A DNA stretch of 64,000 bases from Candidatus Zixiibacteriota bacterium (GTDB taxonomy: Bacteria; Zixibacteria; MSB-5A5; GN15; PGXB01): the NCBI GenBank assembly GCA_016933695.1, contig JAFGAL010000021.1:1-64000 (forward strand), written 5' to 3'. Positions 7,537 to 16,441 of this stretch are shown one piece after another. The position numbers and the translations under genes are program-made. Below the pieces are notes generated by a model. That model was not told the origin of the DNA. It saw nothing but the letters and a program-made list of their open reading frames with translations, and searched no databases. Each line of letters opens with the position of its first letter. Within the stretch, counting starts at the first letter, position 1.

Positions 7537-10500
7537 ATGAATAAGAACACTATTATAATCCTCTTTGTTTTCCTTGCAATCGCATTTACGGCGACTGCCC
7601 AGGAAACCTATTTCGGAAAAAACAAAGTCCACTATCAGAAGTTTGAGTGGCAATACATTCAAACCCGCCATTTTGACATTTATTTTTACAACCAGCGCTA
7701 TTCGGTTGCGAAATATGCCGCCGATGTTCTCGAAGACGCTCTGGAGATTGTTTCGGAACAACTCGGCTACCGTATCCACGAACGTATCCCCGTGTTTTTA
7801 TATAGCGCCCGCAACGATTTTCAGCAGACCAATATCGTCCAGTCTTTGCTCGGCGAAGGAGTCGGTGGCTTTACTGAAACGGCGAAGAACCGGATTGTGG
7901 TGTATCTGGAAGGATCGGTGGAGGATTTTCGGCATGTGTTGCATCACGAATTAACCCATGCCGTGACATTTGACATGCTGTACGGGAACCTGTTTACCTC
8001 CATCCTGTCGCGACAGCGGCTGTTCAATATGCCGCTCTGGTTTGCGGAAGGGTACGCCGAATTCAGTTCCCGTTTCGGCTGGCATTATCACGCCGATATG
8101 ATTGTCCGCGATGCCACGATCAACGGCTACCTGGCGCCGCCTGACTATATTTACGGGGGTATGGAATACTATCAGGGTTTCGCCATGGTTCGTTACATCG
8201 CCGACACGTACGGCGTCGATAAAATCGGTGAATTGCTGGCCAAGGGCAAGGTGCACCTCACCATGAACAAAGCCATGAAATCGGCAATCGGAATCACGCT
8301 GGAGGAATTCTGGGAGGATTTCTCGCTGGAAATGAAACGGCGCTACTGGCCGGAAATAAACGAGCGTAAACAACCGGACGAAGTCGCCAAGGCGCTGACC
8401 GAGCACGAGAAGGACGCGTCCAATTATAACGCCAAACCGGTTTTCTCTCCCAAGGGAGATCGTCTGGCGATTTTCACCGACCGATCCGATTACAACGAGA
8501 TTTATCTGATTTCGGCTATCGATGGAAGAGAAATCGAAAAGCTGGTCGAGGCCCAGCGTTCCGGTGATGTCGAAACCGTCTATTCATATTATTCCAGTAT
8601 CGGCTTTTCGCCTGACGGCGAAAAAATCGTGTTCGTGTCCAAATCGAAAGGTGAGGACGCCCTTTGTTTCCTGACCCTGAAGGATAAGGATATTTACCTG
8701 CGCAAGTTTTTCGGTTACCACAGTATCCTGCATCCGACCTGGTCGCCCGATGGTACCATGGTGGCGTTTTCGGCGCTGGACGGACCGCGACGAGATATCG
8801 TGATCTATGATATCGAAGGCGATTCGACGTTTCATGTCATGGATGATCGGTACGACGACGTCGAACCGTCATGGTTCCCCGATTCCAAACGCCTGGCGTT
8901 TTCATCGGATCGGCCGCACCCGGACAATGCGCTTATCCTGGCCGATCTGGACAAGAAACATAACGGCATCGATTACCGGACCATATACATGCCCGAGGAT
9001 TTCGGGAATTACGCCATATTCGCGGCAGACATCACGACCGGAATCATCACTCCGGTTCCATGTGGATCGGGACAGTGCCATGAACCGGCGGTTTCCCCTG
9101 ACGGCAAAAAAGTCTGTTTTGTATCGAATCGTAACGGTATTGATAATTTATATATCACCTATATTGATTCCTCCGCCACGTTCGCCATCACCGACCTGCT
9201 AACCGGCGCACAATCTCCGTCATGGTCCCCGGACGGCATGCAAGTCGCTTTTGCTTCATTTCACAAAGGCGGGTATGATGTCTTCCTGATGAAAGACATT
9301 CAGCCCGCAGGCAACAACGGCGTGCTGGAACCGACCGGATATGTCAAGGGTGAGTACGGACAACCGCTGACTCCGGACGGGCAATTGCCGGAATATGTTG
9401 AATACGATGACGATGGTATCGATCAATCGGCTCTGGCCAGGCATGCCACGGATACGGACTCACTCGGGATTATGCCGGATACCGCATCAGTATCGGCTCC
9501 GATCGATGACACCGAATCATCAACGGCCTCTCGTTCCGATTCGACTCGGATCGAAGACGACGAGTTCGTGTTTGTATCCCCCAATGAATCGACCGACCCG
9601 CTGGACAGCTTGTTCGAAAATGTCGCCGACAGTACCTCCGGAATCGGCGGGAGTTTCCGGACTGCCGAACAGGCGGCGGTTTTCGATTCCATCGCCGACA
9701 ATAACACTCTGCCCAACGGTGAGTATATCGTCCATAACTACAAGGCCAAATTTACGCCCGACGTAATTGCCGGCGGGTTTTCGTACGACACCTTTTTCGG
9801 ATTGCAGGGACAATCGGCGTTTTTATTTTCCGATTATCTCGGCGATCACCAGATTTATCTGCTGACCGACCTGGTCAATTCTTTCGAACAGGCCAACCTG
9901 CAGATGTATTATTTTTACAATCGCATGCGCACCAATCTCGGGGTGGGGATTTTCCATACCAAGAATTATTACCTCGATTCCGATGACTACCTGTTCAGCG
10001 ACCGGTTTTACGGCATTCAGTTTTATGCCTCACATCCCTATTCCAAGTATTTCCGGGCCGAGGCCAGCGTGTCGCAAACATTCATCGACAGGAAGTATCA
10101 TGATGACGATGATCCCCGCGAAGGACGGTCGTCAAAGGTCACGTACGGAACGTTCTCGCTGGTGCAGGATAATATCATCTGGGGCGTAACGGGTCCGCTG
10201 GACGGCCGTCGTTCCCGGCTTGATCTTTCCGGCGCATACGACCTGTTCAATTCCGATAATTCCATTTCGTTCTATGCCGCCGAATTCGACTATCGTCGCT
10301 ACTGGCATATCAAAGGGCTGTTCTCGTTCGCCTATCGGCTCTCGGCCGGAGCGTCATGGGGCAACAATCCCAAACGATATTTCCTCGGCGGGACAACCAA
10401 TTTCATCGGGAACACCGTGGTCGACGCAGAAGTGTACGATGTCGAAAATCTGTACTATGCCGACGTCATAACCCCGATGCGGGGATTCGAGTATTATGAA

Positions 10501-10833
10501 CTGTCGGGAACAAGATTTTTCCTGTCGAATTTTGAATTCCGCTACCCGTTTATCGATTACCTGAAAATGAATTTTCCCCTGCCGCTGACGATCGGATATG
10601 TCACCGGCGCGATCTTCTCCGATTTCGGCGCGGCCTGGGACGGCAACGATTTCAAGGGTGCAACCGCAGAAGGCGACAATCCGCGCCTGCTTGATATCAA
10701 ATCGGCATTCGGTTTCGGGATTCGGGCCAACCTGGGGATATTCGTGCTTCGATACGATCTGGCATGGCACACCGATTACAATACGGTGGCACACAAGCCG
10801 AAATACTATTTCTCGCTCGGCGCGGATTTCTAA
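7537..10833 (+). CDS. Exported metalloprotease / TolB-like propeller / outer-membrane barrel fusion
   Basis: 1098 residues. A signal peptide (about 1-21, ending TATAQ) is followed by a gluzincin-type peptidase domain: HELTH at 137-141 and the downstream glutamate (171) in 'WFAEGYAEF', as in peptidase MA-like proteins. Residues about 290-600 carry TolB/PD40 propeller blades ('PVFSPKGDRLAIFTDRS', 'PTWSPDGTMVAFSALDG', 'PSWSPDGMQVAFAS'). A low-complexity Ser/Asp-rich linker (about 640-720) leads to a C-terminal region of alternating aromatic beta strands that ends in phenylalanine (YYFSLGADF), like an Omp85/BamA-type barrel. The likely place is the outer membrane with the protease and propeller in the periplasm. 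A hairpin terminator follows. Function unknown; a role in envelope protein quality control or export is inference. Confidence 0.85.
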   Translation: MNKNTIIILFVFLAIAFTATAQETYFGKNKVHYQKFEWQYIQTRHFDIYFYNQRYSVAKYAADVLEDALEIVSEQLGYRIHERIPVFLYSARNDFQQTNIVQSLLGEGVGGFTETAKNRIVVYLEGSVEDFRHVLHHELTHAVTFDMLYGNLFTSILSRQRLFNMPLWFAEGYAEFSSRFGWHYHADMIVRDATINGYLAPPDYIYGGMEYYQGFAMVRYIADTYGVDKIGELLAKGKVHLTMNKAMKSAIGITLEEFWEDFSLEMKRRYWPEINERKQPDEVAKALTEHEKDASNYNAKPVFSPKGDRLAIFTDRSDYNEIYLISAIDGREIEKLVEAQRSGDVETVYSYYSSIGFSPDGEKIVFVSKSKGEDALCFLTLKDKDIYLRKFFGYHSILHPTWSPDGTMVAFSALDGPRRDIVIYDIEGDSTFHVMDDRYDDVEPSWFPDSKRLAFSSDRPHPDNALILADLDKKHNGIDYRTIYMPEDFGNYAIFAADITTGIITPVPCGSGQCHEPAVSPDGKKVCFVSNRNGIDNLYITYIDSSATFAITDLLTGAQSPSWSPDGMQVAFASFHKGGYDVFLMKDIQPAGNNGVLEPTGYVKGEYGQPLTPDGQLPEYVEYDDDGIDQSALARHATDTDSLGIMPDTASVSAPIDDTESSTASRSDSTRIEDDEFVFVSPNESTDPLDSLFENVADSTSGIGGSFRTAEQAAVFDSIADNNTLPNGEYIVHNYKAKFTPDVIAGGFSYDTFFGLQGQSAFLFSDYLGDHQIYLLTDLVNSFEQANLQMYYFYNRMRTNLGVGIFHTKNYYLDSDDYLFSDRFYGIQFYASHPYSKYFRAEASVSQTFIDRKYHDDDDPREGRSSKVTYGTFSLVQDNIIWGVTGPLDGRRSRLDLSGAYDLFNSDNSISFYAAEFDYRRYWHIKGLFSFAYRLSAGASWGNNPKRYFLGGTTNFIGNTVVDAEVYDVENLYYADVITPMRGFEYYELSGTRFFLSNFEFRYPFIDYLKMNFPLPLTIGYVTGAIFSDFGAAWDGNDFKGATAEGDNPRLLDIKSAFGFGIRANLGIFVLRYDLAWHTDYNTVAHKPKYYFSLGADF

Positions 10834-10858
10834 ACAAACGGAACACGTTAAGTACAAG

Positions 10859-10894
10859 AACGGCAGGCGATAGTCCCTGCCGTTTTCTTTTTCT
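10859..10894 (+). terminator. Rho-independent terminator
   Basis: A 9-bp stem (AACGGCAGG with CCTGCCGTT, 10859-10867 and 10876-10884) is followed by a T-rich tract. It lies 25 bases after the metalloprotease-barrel gene. Confidence 0.85.
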
Positions 10895-11017
10895 CACCAG
10901 TCTGGTCCGCAAATGTGACAGCAAGCCTGTTTGGGGGCGATGCAATCATATTTTTGGATGAAAATCCTCTTTTTCCTTGCACAATTCCCGCTTTCGTATT
11001 TGATTAGCCGTTACAGC

Positions 11018-11046
11018 TTGCCGTGCGTCTGTGAATAAAATACAAT
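11018..11046 (+). promoter_or_regulatory. Probable sigma-70 type promoter for the OmpA-family gene
   Basis: TTGCCG at 11018-11023, a 17-base spacer and TACAAT at 11041-11046. Transcription would start about 75 bases before the start codon at 11128. There is an AGGAGG ribosome binding site just upstream of that codon. Confidence 0.5.
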
Positions 11047-11127
11047 ATGGACAATTCCTTAGGGGATTGAGTGTGGTTGATACGGTAAGGAATACAGAAA
11101 TACAAAAATAGCATCAGGAGGTCTTTC

Positions 11128-12717
11128 GTGAAGGTAAAAACTCTGTTGGTAACCGCGATACTACTGCTGGCAGTTTCTTCGACGCAGGCGGTTGAATGGA
11201 CGGAACGTTCCGGGATCGGCATCCGCGGCCCGGTTTTCGCGCCCATGTTGGAAGGGGACGACTTCATCCTGTTCAATCGAACCAAGGAACCGTTCATGAT
11301 GGGATGGAACGGAACCGTTAATTTTAATTACGGCCTGTCGCCCAGTCTCGTGGTCAATTTCTCACTGAGTTATTTCCATACGTACGATGATACGCTTGAG
11401 ACTGAGGATCAATCCTTTTCCATGAATAATACCGACAATGCCTATGCTGAGCTCACCGGAACACCGGTCAGCATCACCGCGAATTATTATTTCAAACCGG
11501 ACTGGCGTCTGCAACCCTACGTGCTTGGCGGTGTCGGCGTCGATATCTGGGAGATTGAAAGCCGTGACGGAGAGAAATCGTTTGATGCCACCGACCTGGC
11601 GGCAAAAATCGGCGGCGGCCTGAATTTCTGGATTTCCGAACGCTTCACGTTTGATGTGCAGGGCGTTTTCAGTTATGCGGTGCTCAATATCAACTCCGAC
11701 GTCCAGAATGATTTCTATGGCCCGGGAGACTGGACCGAAATGAAACAGCGGCCGTTCCGCGCATACTTCGAACCATCGGTCGGTCTGACATTCCATTTCG
11801 GCGGCGCGCCGGATACCGATAAGGATGGCGTTAAGGATGAACTCGACCAGTGTCCGGGAACGCCGGCAAAGGCCCTTGTGGATCTTAACGGTTGTCCGCT
11901 TGACAGCGACGGCGACGGGGTTTTCGACGGGATCGACACCTGCGCCAACACTCCCGAAGGCGCCCTGGTGGACATGATGGGCTGTCCGCTTGACACCGAC
12001 GGAGATGGAGTCTGGGATGGCATTGACCGGTGCGAAAAGACTCCGGCCGGCGTCAAGGTCGACATCCACGGTTGCCCGCTTGACGGCGACAGCGACGGAG
12101 TACCGGATTATCTGGACAGGCAACTGGATACGCCGAAAGGCGCGGTAGTCGACAAGGACGGCGTGGCGGTCGATTCGGATTCCGACGGTGTGCCGGATGG
12201 GCTCGATCAATGCCCCGACACGCAGGCGGCCATTCCGGTCGATGTCCGGGGATGTCCCATTGACGGCGACCAGGACGGCGTGGCCGACAGTGTCGACCAG
12301 TGTTTGGGAACCGGCGCGGGCGTGACGGTTGACGAATATGGCTGTCCGTTCGTGGCCCGTATCACCCAGACCATTACTTTGAGTGACAATGTCAAGTATT
12401 CATCGGGATCGTTTGAACTCACGGCCGAGGCCAAGGCGGTGCTGGATACGATCGCGCTTTCGATGCTCGGCTATCCCGATACGAAAATCAGGATCAGCGG
12501 ATTCGCCGATGCCAGCGGTGCCGAGGATTACAATCTGGAATTGTCACAAAAGCGCGCCGACGCGGTGCGGGATTATCTGGCCGAACAGGGCGTTCCAATG
12601 GAGCGGATGGAATCGATCGGCTATGGCGAGGACCCGCAGTATTTTATCGCCGACAACGACACCCCTCAGGGACGTCGCAAAAACCGTCGCGTCGAGATTC
12701 AGTCCCTATCAGAGTAA
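11128..12717 (+). CDS. OmpA-family outer-membrane protein with thrombospondin type-3 repeats
   Basis: 529 residues. A signal peptide (1-21, ending TQA) precedes an eight-strand-like beta barrel (about 22-225). About six acidic repeats of DxDxDG type follow (about 231-410), like thrombospondin type-3 calcium-binding repeats. The C-terminal OmpA domain (about 415-529) has 'FADASGAEDYNLELSQKRA' and 'GRRKNRRVEI', the peptidoglycan (diaminopimelate) binding signature. It should anchor the outer membrane to the cell wall, with the calcium-binding rod spanning the gap. The fourth repeat lacks both cysteines that the others carry. The start follows AGGAGG. A hairpin lies downstream. Confidence 0.93.
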   Translation: MKVKTLLVTAILLLAVSSTQAVEWTERSGIGIRGPVFAPMLEGDDFILFNRTKEPFMMGWNGTVNFNYGLSPSLVVNFSLSYFHTYDDTLETEDQSFSMNNTDNAYAELTGTPVSITANYYFKPDWRLQPYVLGGVGVDIWEIESRDGEKSFDATDLAAKIGGGLNFWISERFTFDVQGVFSYAVLNINSDVQNDFYGPGDWTEMKQRPFRAYFEPSVGLTFHFGGAPDTDKDGVKDELDQCPGTPAKALVDLNGCPLDSDGDGVFDGIDTCANTPEGALVDMMGCPLDTDGDGVWDGIDRCEKTPAGVKVDIHGCPLDGDSDGVPDYLDRQLDTPKGAVVDKDGVAVDSDSDGVPDGLDQCPDTQAAIPVDVRGCPIDGDQDGVADSVDQCLGTGAGVTVDEYGCPFVARITQTITLSDNVKYSSGSFELTAEAKAVLDTIALSMLGYPDTKIRISGFADASGAEDYNLELSQKRADAVRDYLAEQGVPMERMESIGYGEDPQYFIADNDTPQGRRKNRRVEIQSLSE

Positions 12718-12749
12718 CAAACGACTGATCGACGCAATCGAAAGAACAC

Positions 12750-12778
12750 AAGGCCGAACGGATTCTCCGTTCGGCCTT
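12750..12778. terminator. Strong hairpin between convergent genes
   Basis: A 12-bp stem (AAGGCCGAACGG with CCGTTCGGCCTT) with a 5-base loop lies between the OmpA gene and the convergent RRM gene. The following T-tract is weak. It may serve both directions. Confidence 0.7.
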
Positions 12779-12826
12779 GCTATTATGTCTTGTGTCTCCC
12801 TGACGGGAGTTATGTCGTTCTCAAGG

Positions 12827-13111
12827 TTATCGTCTGAAACCGCCCCCTCCTCTTCTGTCATTGTCACGATCGCGGTTTTGTCGAGGACGAGCCTCGTCAA
12901 TACGCAAGGTGCGGCCTTCAAAATCAGTGCCGTTTAAGGCGTCTCTGGCGCTTTGCGCTTCGTCGGGAGTCGACATTTCGACAAAGCCAAAGCCCCGACC
13001 TTCGATGATGTTGGCGTTCTTCACTTCGCCATACGCGGCAAAAAGTTCCGCCAGTTTCTCGTTGGTTACCGAATACGTTAAATTGCCGACGTACAATTTA
13101 CTACCTTGCAC
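12827..13111 (-). CDS. Small RRM-type RNA-binding protein
   Basis: 94 residues with one RNA recognition motif: RNP2 'KLYVGNLTYSV' near the N-terminus and RNP1 'GRGFGFVEM' near residues 39-47. A basic tail rich in arginine, aspartate and glycine ends GGGGFRR. This is the bacterial/cyanobacterial Rbp-like family, which binds single-stranded RNA and often responds to cold. The start is GTG, set by an AAGGAGG located 6 bases upstream. The gap upstream to 13427 could hold a long 5' leader, as in cold-shock genes (inference). Confidence 0.92.
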   Translation of the reverse strand: MQGSKLYVGNLTYSVTNEKLAELFAAYGEVKNANIIEGRGFGFVEMSTPDEAQSARDALNGTDFEGRTLRIDEARPRQNRDRDNDRRGGGGFRR

Positions 13112-13427
13112 CCAAATCCTCCTTACTTCTGACCGCTCTGTCTAATAATGCGGGCGTGGCGGCGGATGTCGTTGTCACCATGTGACTTCACCGCAAACGA
13201 CACTACCAAACGAGTGGAATGAGACGGGGGTTATCGAAAAGCGTTAACTGAGTAATCCTAATCACCTACACATACCATTGAACGGCCATCAGTTGCAGAT
13301 ATTGATACCTGACCGCGGAGTATCAATATATAGTAAAGCTATTGCCCATTGCCATTCCTGTCAAGGAAAAAAGGCGACCGAGGGGATGATACCCCGGGTC
13401 GTCTGAGACATCTGTATCGGGCGTCAG
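13112..13427. other. Intergenic region upstream of RRM gene and downstream of Lon-like gene
   Basis: No gene is seen. It contains the Lon-like gene's terminator (13365-13402) and the leader and promoter of the RRM gene on the minus strand. I could not assign the promoter with confidence. Confidence 0.5.
13365..13402 (-). terminator. Rho-independent terminator for the Lon-like protease gene
   Basis: Read on the minus strand, an interrupted stem (CGACC with GGTCG, and GGGG with CCCC) is followed by six T residues. It lies 26-63 bases past the stop codon at 13428. Confidence 0.75.
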
Positions 13428-15914
13428 TCAGCCTTTTTTTTCTTCGGTTTTTTCCTCTTTGCCGGCGTTTTTCTTGCCGCCGTTCTTCTCCGTATCCTGG
13501 GCCGAAGCCTTATACTGCCGGGCCAGTTCATCCAATGCCTGATCGACGACATCGTACACACTGTCTTTGGTAAAACCGCCCCGTTTCAACTCCTTGCCGG
13601 CCGGCATGCCCATCAAGATTTCAATACCCTCTTCAATCGTGGCAACCGGATAGATATGAAATTTTCCTTTCTCCACGGCTTCCACGACATCCTCGCGCAA
13701 CTGCAGTTCGTTCACGTTCTGTATCGGTACCAAAACTCCCTGCTTGCCAGTCAGTCGTTTCGCCTTGCAGACATCATAAAATCCCTCGACCTTTTCATTG
13801 ACCCCGCCGATGGGCTGAATCTCACCGTACTGGTTGACCGAACCGGTAACCGCCAGTCCCTGATCAATCGGGATCTTCGACAGCGCCGACAGGATTGCAT
13901 AGATTTCGGTCGATGATGCCGAATCGCCGTCGACCCCGGAATACGACTGCTCGAAACAGATCGATGCCGACATGATCAGCGGTTTGGTTTTGGCGAATTT
14001 CCCGCGCAAAAAGCCGCCCAGGACCAGAACGCCCTTGTTGTGAATCGGCCCCGACAAATCGGATTCGCGCTCGATATTGATCACTCCGGCTCTTCCCACC
14101 GAGGTCCGCACGGTGATTTTGGTGGGACGACCGAACCGGTATTCACCGAGATCGTACACCGACAGTCCGTTAATCTGTCCGACCACCTTGCCGCGGGTCT
14201 GGATTAAAAGGATGTCTTTGTCGATCATCTCCTGAATCTTATCCTCAATCAGATTCAGGCGCTCGCGACGATTGCGCACCGCACTACGGACGTCCTCGCG
14301 GGTGACCAGCCTGGCCTTGCGATCTTTGGCGCAAAAGGCGGCTTCACGAATCATGTCGGCGATAACAGTAAACCGGGTCGAAATCTTGTCCTTGCTTCCC
14401 GCCAGACGACTGCCGAATGAGGCGATCTCTTCCAGCCCCGAAACATCGAACGGAAGCAGTTCGTCGCTGTCGGCGATTTTCTTGACAAACGAAACATATT
14501 CCCGAAGCGTGGAAGCGGACAAATCGGTTATATGATCGAAATCGGCCTTGACCTTGAATATCTTGCGGAAATCCTCTTCATAACTCCAGAGCATGCTGTA
14601 CAAGCGGCGATCACCGATCAGCACGACCTTGACATTGATCGGAATCGGTTCCGGTTTTAAACCCGATCCGGCCATATGATAAAAGGGATCATACCCGGCG
14701 ATTTCCAGACATCCACTGGTCAACGTGCGTTTCAGCGGTTTCCACACTCCCGGCTCCGTGAACAGGTCCAGCGCGTTGATAATCAGAAAGCCGCCCGAAG
14801 CCTGCAGTAATGAGCCGCCTTTGATCCGCGAAAAATCGGTTCGCCAATAGCCGAAACGGTCGACGACGCGTTCCATGGTGCCGAACAGGTTGCGATACGA
14901 CGGGGAGTTTTCCACCACCACCGGGACTCGCTTGTTATCGGCATTGTCCAGAATCAGGTTGACCACGAATTCCTCAAACGGTTCTTTCTTTCGAAACGCC
15001 GGTGCTTCTTCTTCTCCGCGGCGCGGTCGGGCTTCTTTGAACCGATCCAGATCGCTGACCAGGGCTTCCTGTGCCCGATCGAGGTACTCCGCGACGCGTT
15101 CACCGGGGTATTTTTTCTTTAAAACGCCGACTTTATCGATCACCAGCGGCGCAATCAAATCGAAGTCGAGCTTGGTCAGGGCCTCTTCGAGTTTGAGCGC
15201 CAGTTTTTTCGACTCGACTTCCACCTGTCCCATCTCGCGCATCAGCCGTTCCCGTTTCCCCTCCAGTTCATGGAACCGATTCTGGGAAAACTTGCCCTCC
15301 TTGACCAGCCGTTCCAGGCGAATCATCGGCACCGGTTCATCGTCGACCAGCGGTTGCAATTCGTTGCGAACATTCATGCCGACCTGCATCTGCACCATGA
15401 CGAAACCGCTTTCGGTCATTTTCTGTTCGAATTCCTCGAGAATTTTCTTCTGCCGTCCCTCGAAATCGGCGGCGATGCGATTGCGGCGGGACTTGTAATC
15501 TTCACTGATAAAGACTTTCGGGACCGATTTGCGCAGGGTATTGATCATGTAATCAATGTCGCGCTTGAACTGCCGACCGATTCCGGCATTGAAGGTCAGC
15601 GCCACCGGATAATCAGGATCCTTGAAGCAATTGACATAACACACGTCCATCAGTTTCGGCTCTTTGGCGTTCAACTCCTCGATCAGTTGCTTGATCGTGG
15701 TCGAACGACCGGTACCGGTCAGGCCGGTCACGAAGATATTATATCCCCGGCTATTGACCTTCAAACCCAGCTTGATCGCCTTGACGGCACGATCCTGCCC
15801 GATAATAGTACAGCAGGGTTTCGCATCGTCGGACGTTTTGATTTTCAGTTTCTTAAGATTAATATTCGCAATGAGATCCTTGACTTTCAATTCCTTGATT
15901 TTGGAAGCAGGCAT
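13428..15914 (-). CDS. Lon-related ATP-dependent protease (LonB/LonC-like, AAA_32 type)
   Basis: 828 residues. The N-terminal part carries a Walker A 'GLTGTGRST' (about residues 64-72) in a partly split AAA+ domain with a long helical, coiled-coil insert (about 150-310), as in the Lon-related family. The C-terminal Lon peptidase domain has the Ser-Lys dyad: serine in 'DGDSASSTEIYA' and lysine in 'GGVNEKVEGFYD'. It degrades proteins in the cytosol using ATP. It lacks the N-terminal LAN substrate domain of classical Lon. The C-terminal tail is Lys/Glu-rich. The start follows a GGAGG-like site. It is a single-gene unit with a terminator on its downstream side. Confidence 0.92.
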   Translation of the reverse strand: MPASKIKELKVKDLIANINLKKLKIKTSDDAKPCCTIIGQDRAVKAIKLGLKVNSRGYNIFVTGLTGTGRSTTIKQLIEELNAKEPKLMDVCYVNCFKDPDYPVALTFNAGIGRQFKRDIDYMINTLRKSVPKVFISEDYKSRRNRIAADFEGRQKKILEEFEQKMTESGFVMVQMQVGMNVRNELQPLVDDEPVPMIRLERLVKEGKFSQNRFHELEGKRERLMREMGQVEVESKKLALKLEEALTKLDFDLIAPLVIDKVGVLKKKYPGERVAEYLDRAQEALVSDLDRFKEARPRRGEEEAPAFRKKEPFEEFVVNLILDNADNKRVPVVVENSPSYRNLFGTMERVVDRFGYWRTDFSRIKGGSLLQASGGFLIINALDLFTEPGVWKPLKRTLTSGCLEIAGYDPFYHMAGSGLKPEPIPINVKVVLIGDRRLYSMLWSYEEDFRKIFKVKADFDHITDLSASTLREYVSFVKKIADSDELLPFDVSGLEEIASFGSRLAGSKDKISTRFTVIADMIREAAFCAKDRKARLVTREDVRSAVRNRRERLNLIEDKIQEMIDKDILLIQTRGKVVGQINGLSVYDLGEYRFGRPTKITVRTSVGRAGVINIERESDLSGPIHNKGVLVLGGFLRGKFAKTKPLIMSASICFEQSYSGVDGDSASSTEIYAILSALSKIPIDQGLAVTGSVNQYGEIQPIGGVNEKVEGFYDVCKAKRLTGKQGVLVPIQNVNELQLREDVVEAVEKGKFHIYPVATIEEGIEILMGMPAGKELKRGGFTKDSVYDVVDQALDELARQYKASAQDTEKNGGKKNAGKEEKTEEKKG

Positions 15915-15982
15915 GTTTCCTCCCCACGCAATCGGTATTTTGGGTCAATATAATTTCTTGAAAGAGAGAAAACAAGTCTTAC

Positions 15983-16010
15983 TTGACAAACACAATCCAC
16001 GTATTATATT
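15983..16010 (+). promoter_or_regulatory. Promoter of tRNA-Glu
   Basis: TTGACA at 15983-15988, a 16-base spacer and TATATT at 16005-16010. The tRNA begins 17 bases after the -10 element, as expected for a short tRNA leader. Confidence 0.75.
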
Positions 16011-16026
16011 GGTTCCGATTAAAAAT

Positions 16027-16099
16027 GGCGGTATCGTCTAGTGGCCTAGGACGGGGGATTCTCAGTCCTCAAACCGGGGTTCGATTCCCCGTACCGCTA
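16027..16099 (+). tRNA. tRNA-Glu (anticodon CTC)
   Basis: 73 bases that fold as a cloverleaf: acceptor GGCGGTA with TACCGCT (first pair G-U), anticodon stem GGGGA with TCCTC, loop TTCTCAG giving anticodon CTC, and T-arm CGGGG-TTCGATT-CCCCG. The arm order matches bacterial tRNA-Glu. No CCA is encoded. A promoter and a terminator flank it closely. Confidence 0.95.
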
Positions 16100-16112
16100 G
16101 TAAAATGTATAG

Positions 16113-16145
16113 CGAGAGTCGATGATGCCATCGACTCTCGTTTTT
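16113..16145 (+). terminator. Rho-independent terminator of tRNA-Glu
   Basis: A 12-bp stem (CGAGAGTCGATG with CATCGACTCTCG) with a 4-base loop is followed by TTTTT. It insulates the downstream peptide cluster from the tRNA. Confidence 0.93.
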
Positions 16146-16188
16146 ATAACACCATCACACGGAATCATACCAAATCCTCTGAAATCGC

Positions 16189-16217
16189 TTGACAGCCGCG
16201 GCCTGATCGCTTATTTT
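16189..16217 (+). promoter_or_regulatory. Likely promoter of the RiPP operon
   Basis: TTGACA at 16189-16194, a 17-base spacer and TATTTT at 16212-16217. This predicts a leader of roughly 220 bases before the precursor start at 16442. It is the best -35/-10 match between the tRNA terminator and the precursor. Confidence 0.5.
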
Positions 16218-16363
16218 GGCTCAGGTATATTGGTGAGGCAAAACAGCGTTGTTGGCTTGGCCACATAACGACTACATCCATTTCATTTTCATCTCGCACC
16301 TTTGTTGGACGTTTTTGTTTTGATGGGGAAAGAGCACACCTGCATCTGACACAAAATCTTAAT

Positions 16364-16395
16364 AAAAAAGAAATGCCACATAACCCTGGCATTTC
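16364..16395 (-). terminator. Minus-strand terminator-like hairpin in the RiPP leader
   Basis: A 9-bp stem (GAAATGCCA with TGGCATTTC, 16370-16395) is followed, on the minus strand, by TTTTTTATT. It is oriented against the operon. Read forward it is a hairpin without a T-tract, 46 bases before the precursor start. Confidence 0.5.
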
Positions 16396-16441
16396 GATAA
16401 CACTAATTCCCTAACACCCAATACCCTAAGGAGGTGTACGA

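Noticed and set aside
11806..12350. Regular repeats of about 100 bases, CRISPR-like at first look
   Set aside because: They are in frame and encode the DxDxDG calcium-binding repeats of the OmpA protein; there are no unrelated spacers.
16165..16392. 75-residue minus-strand frame in the RiPP leader
   Set aside because: No family, no ribosome binding site, and it overlaps the promoter and hairpin; probably chance.
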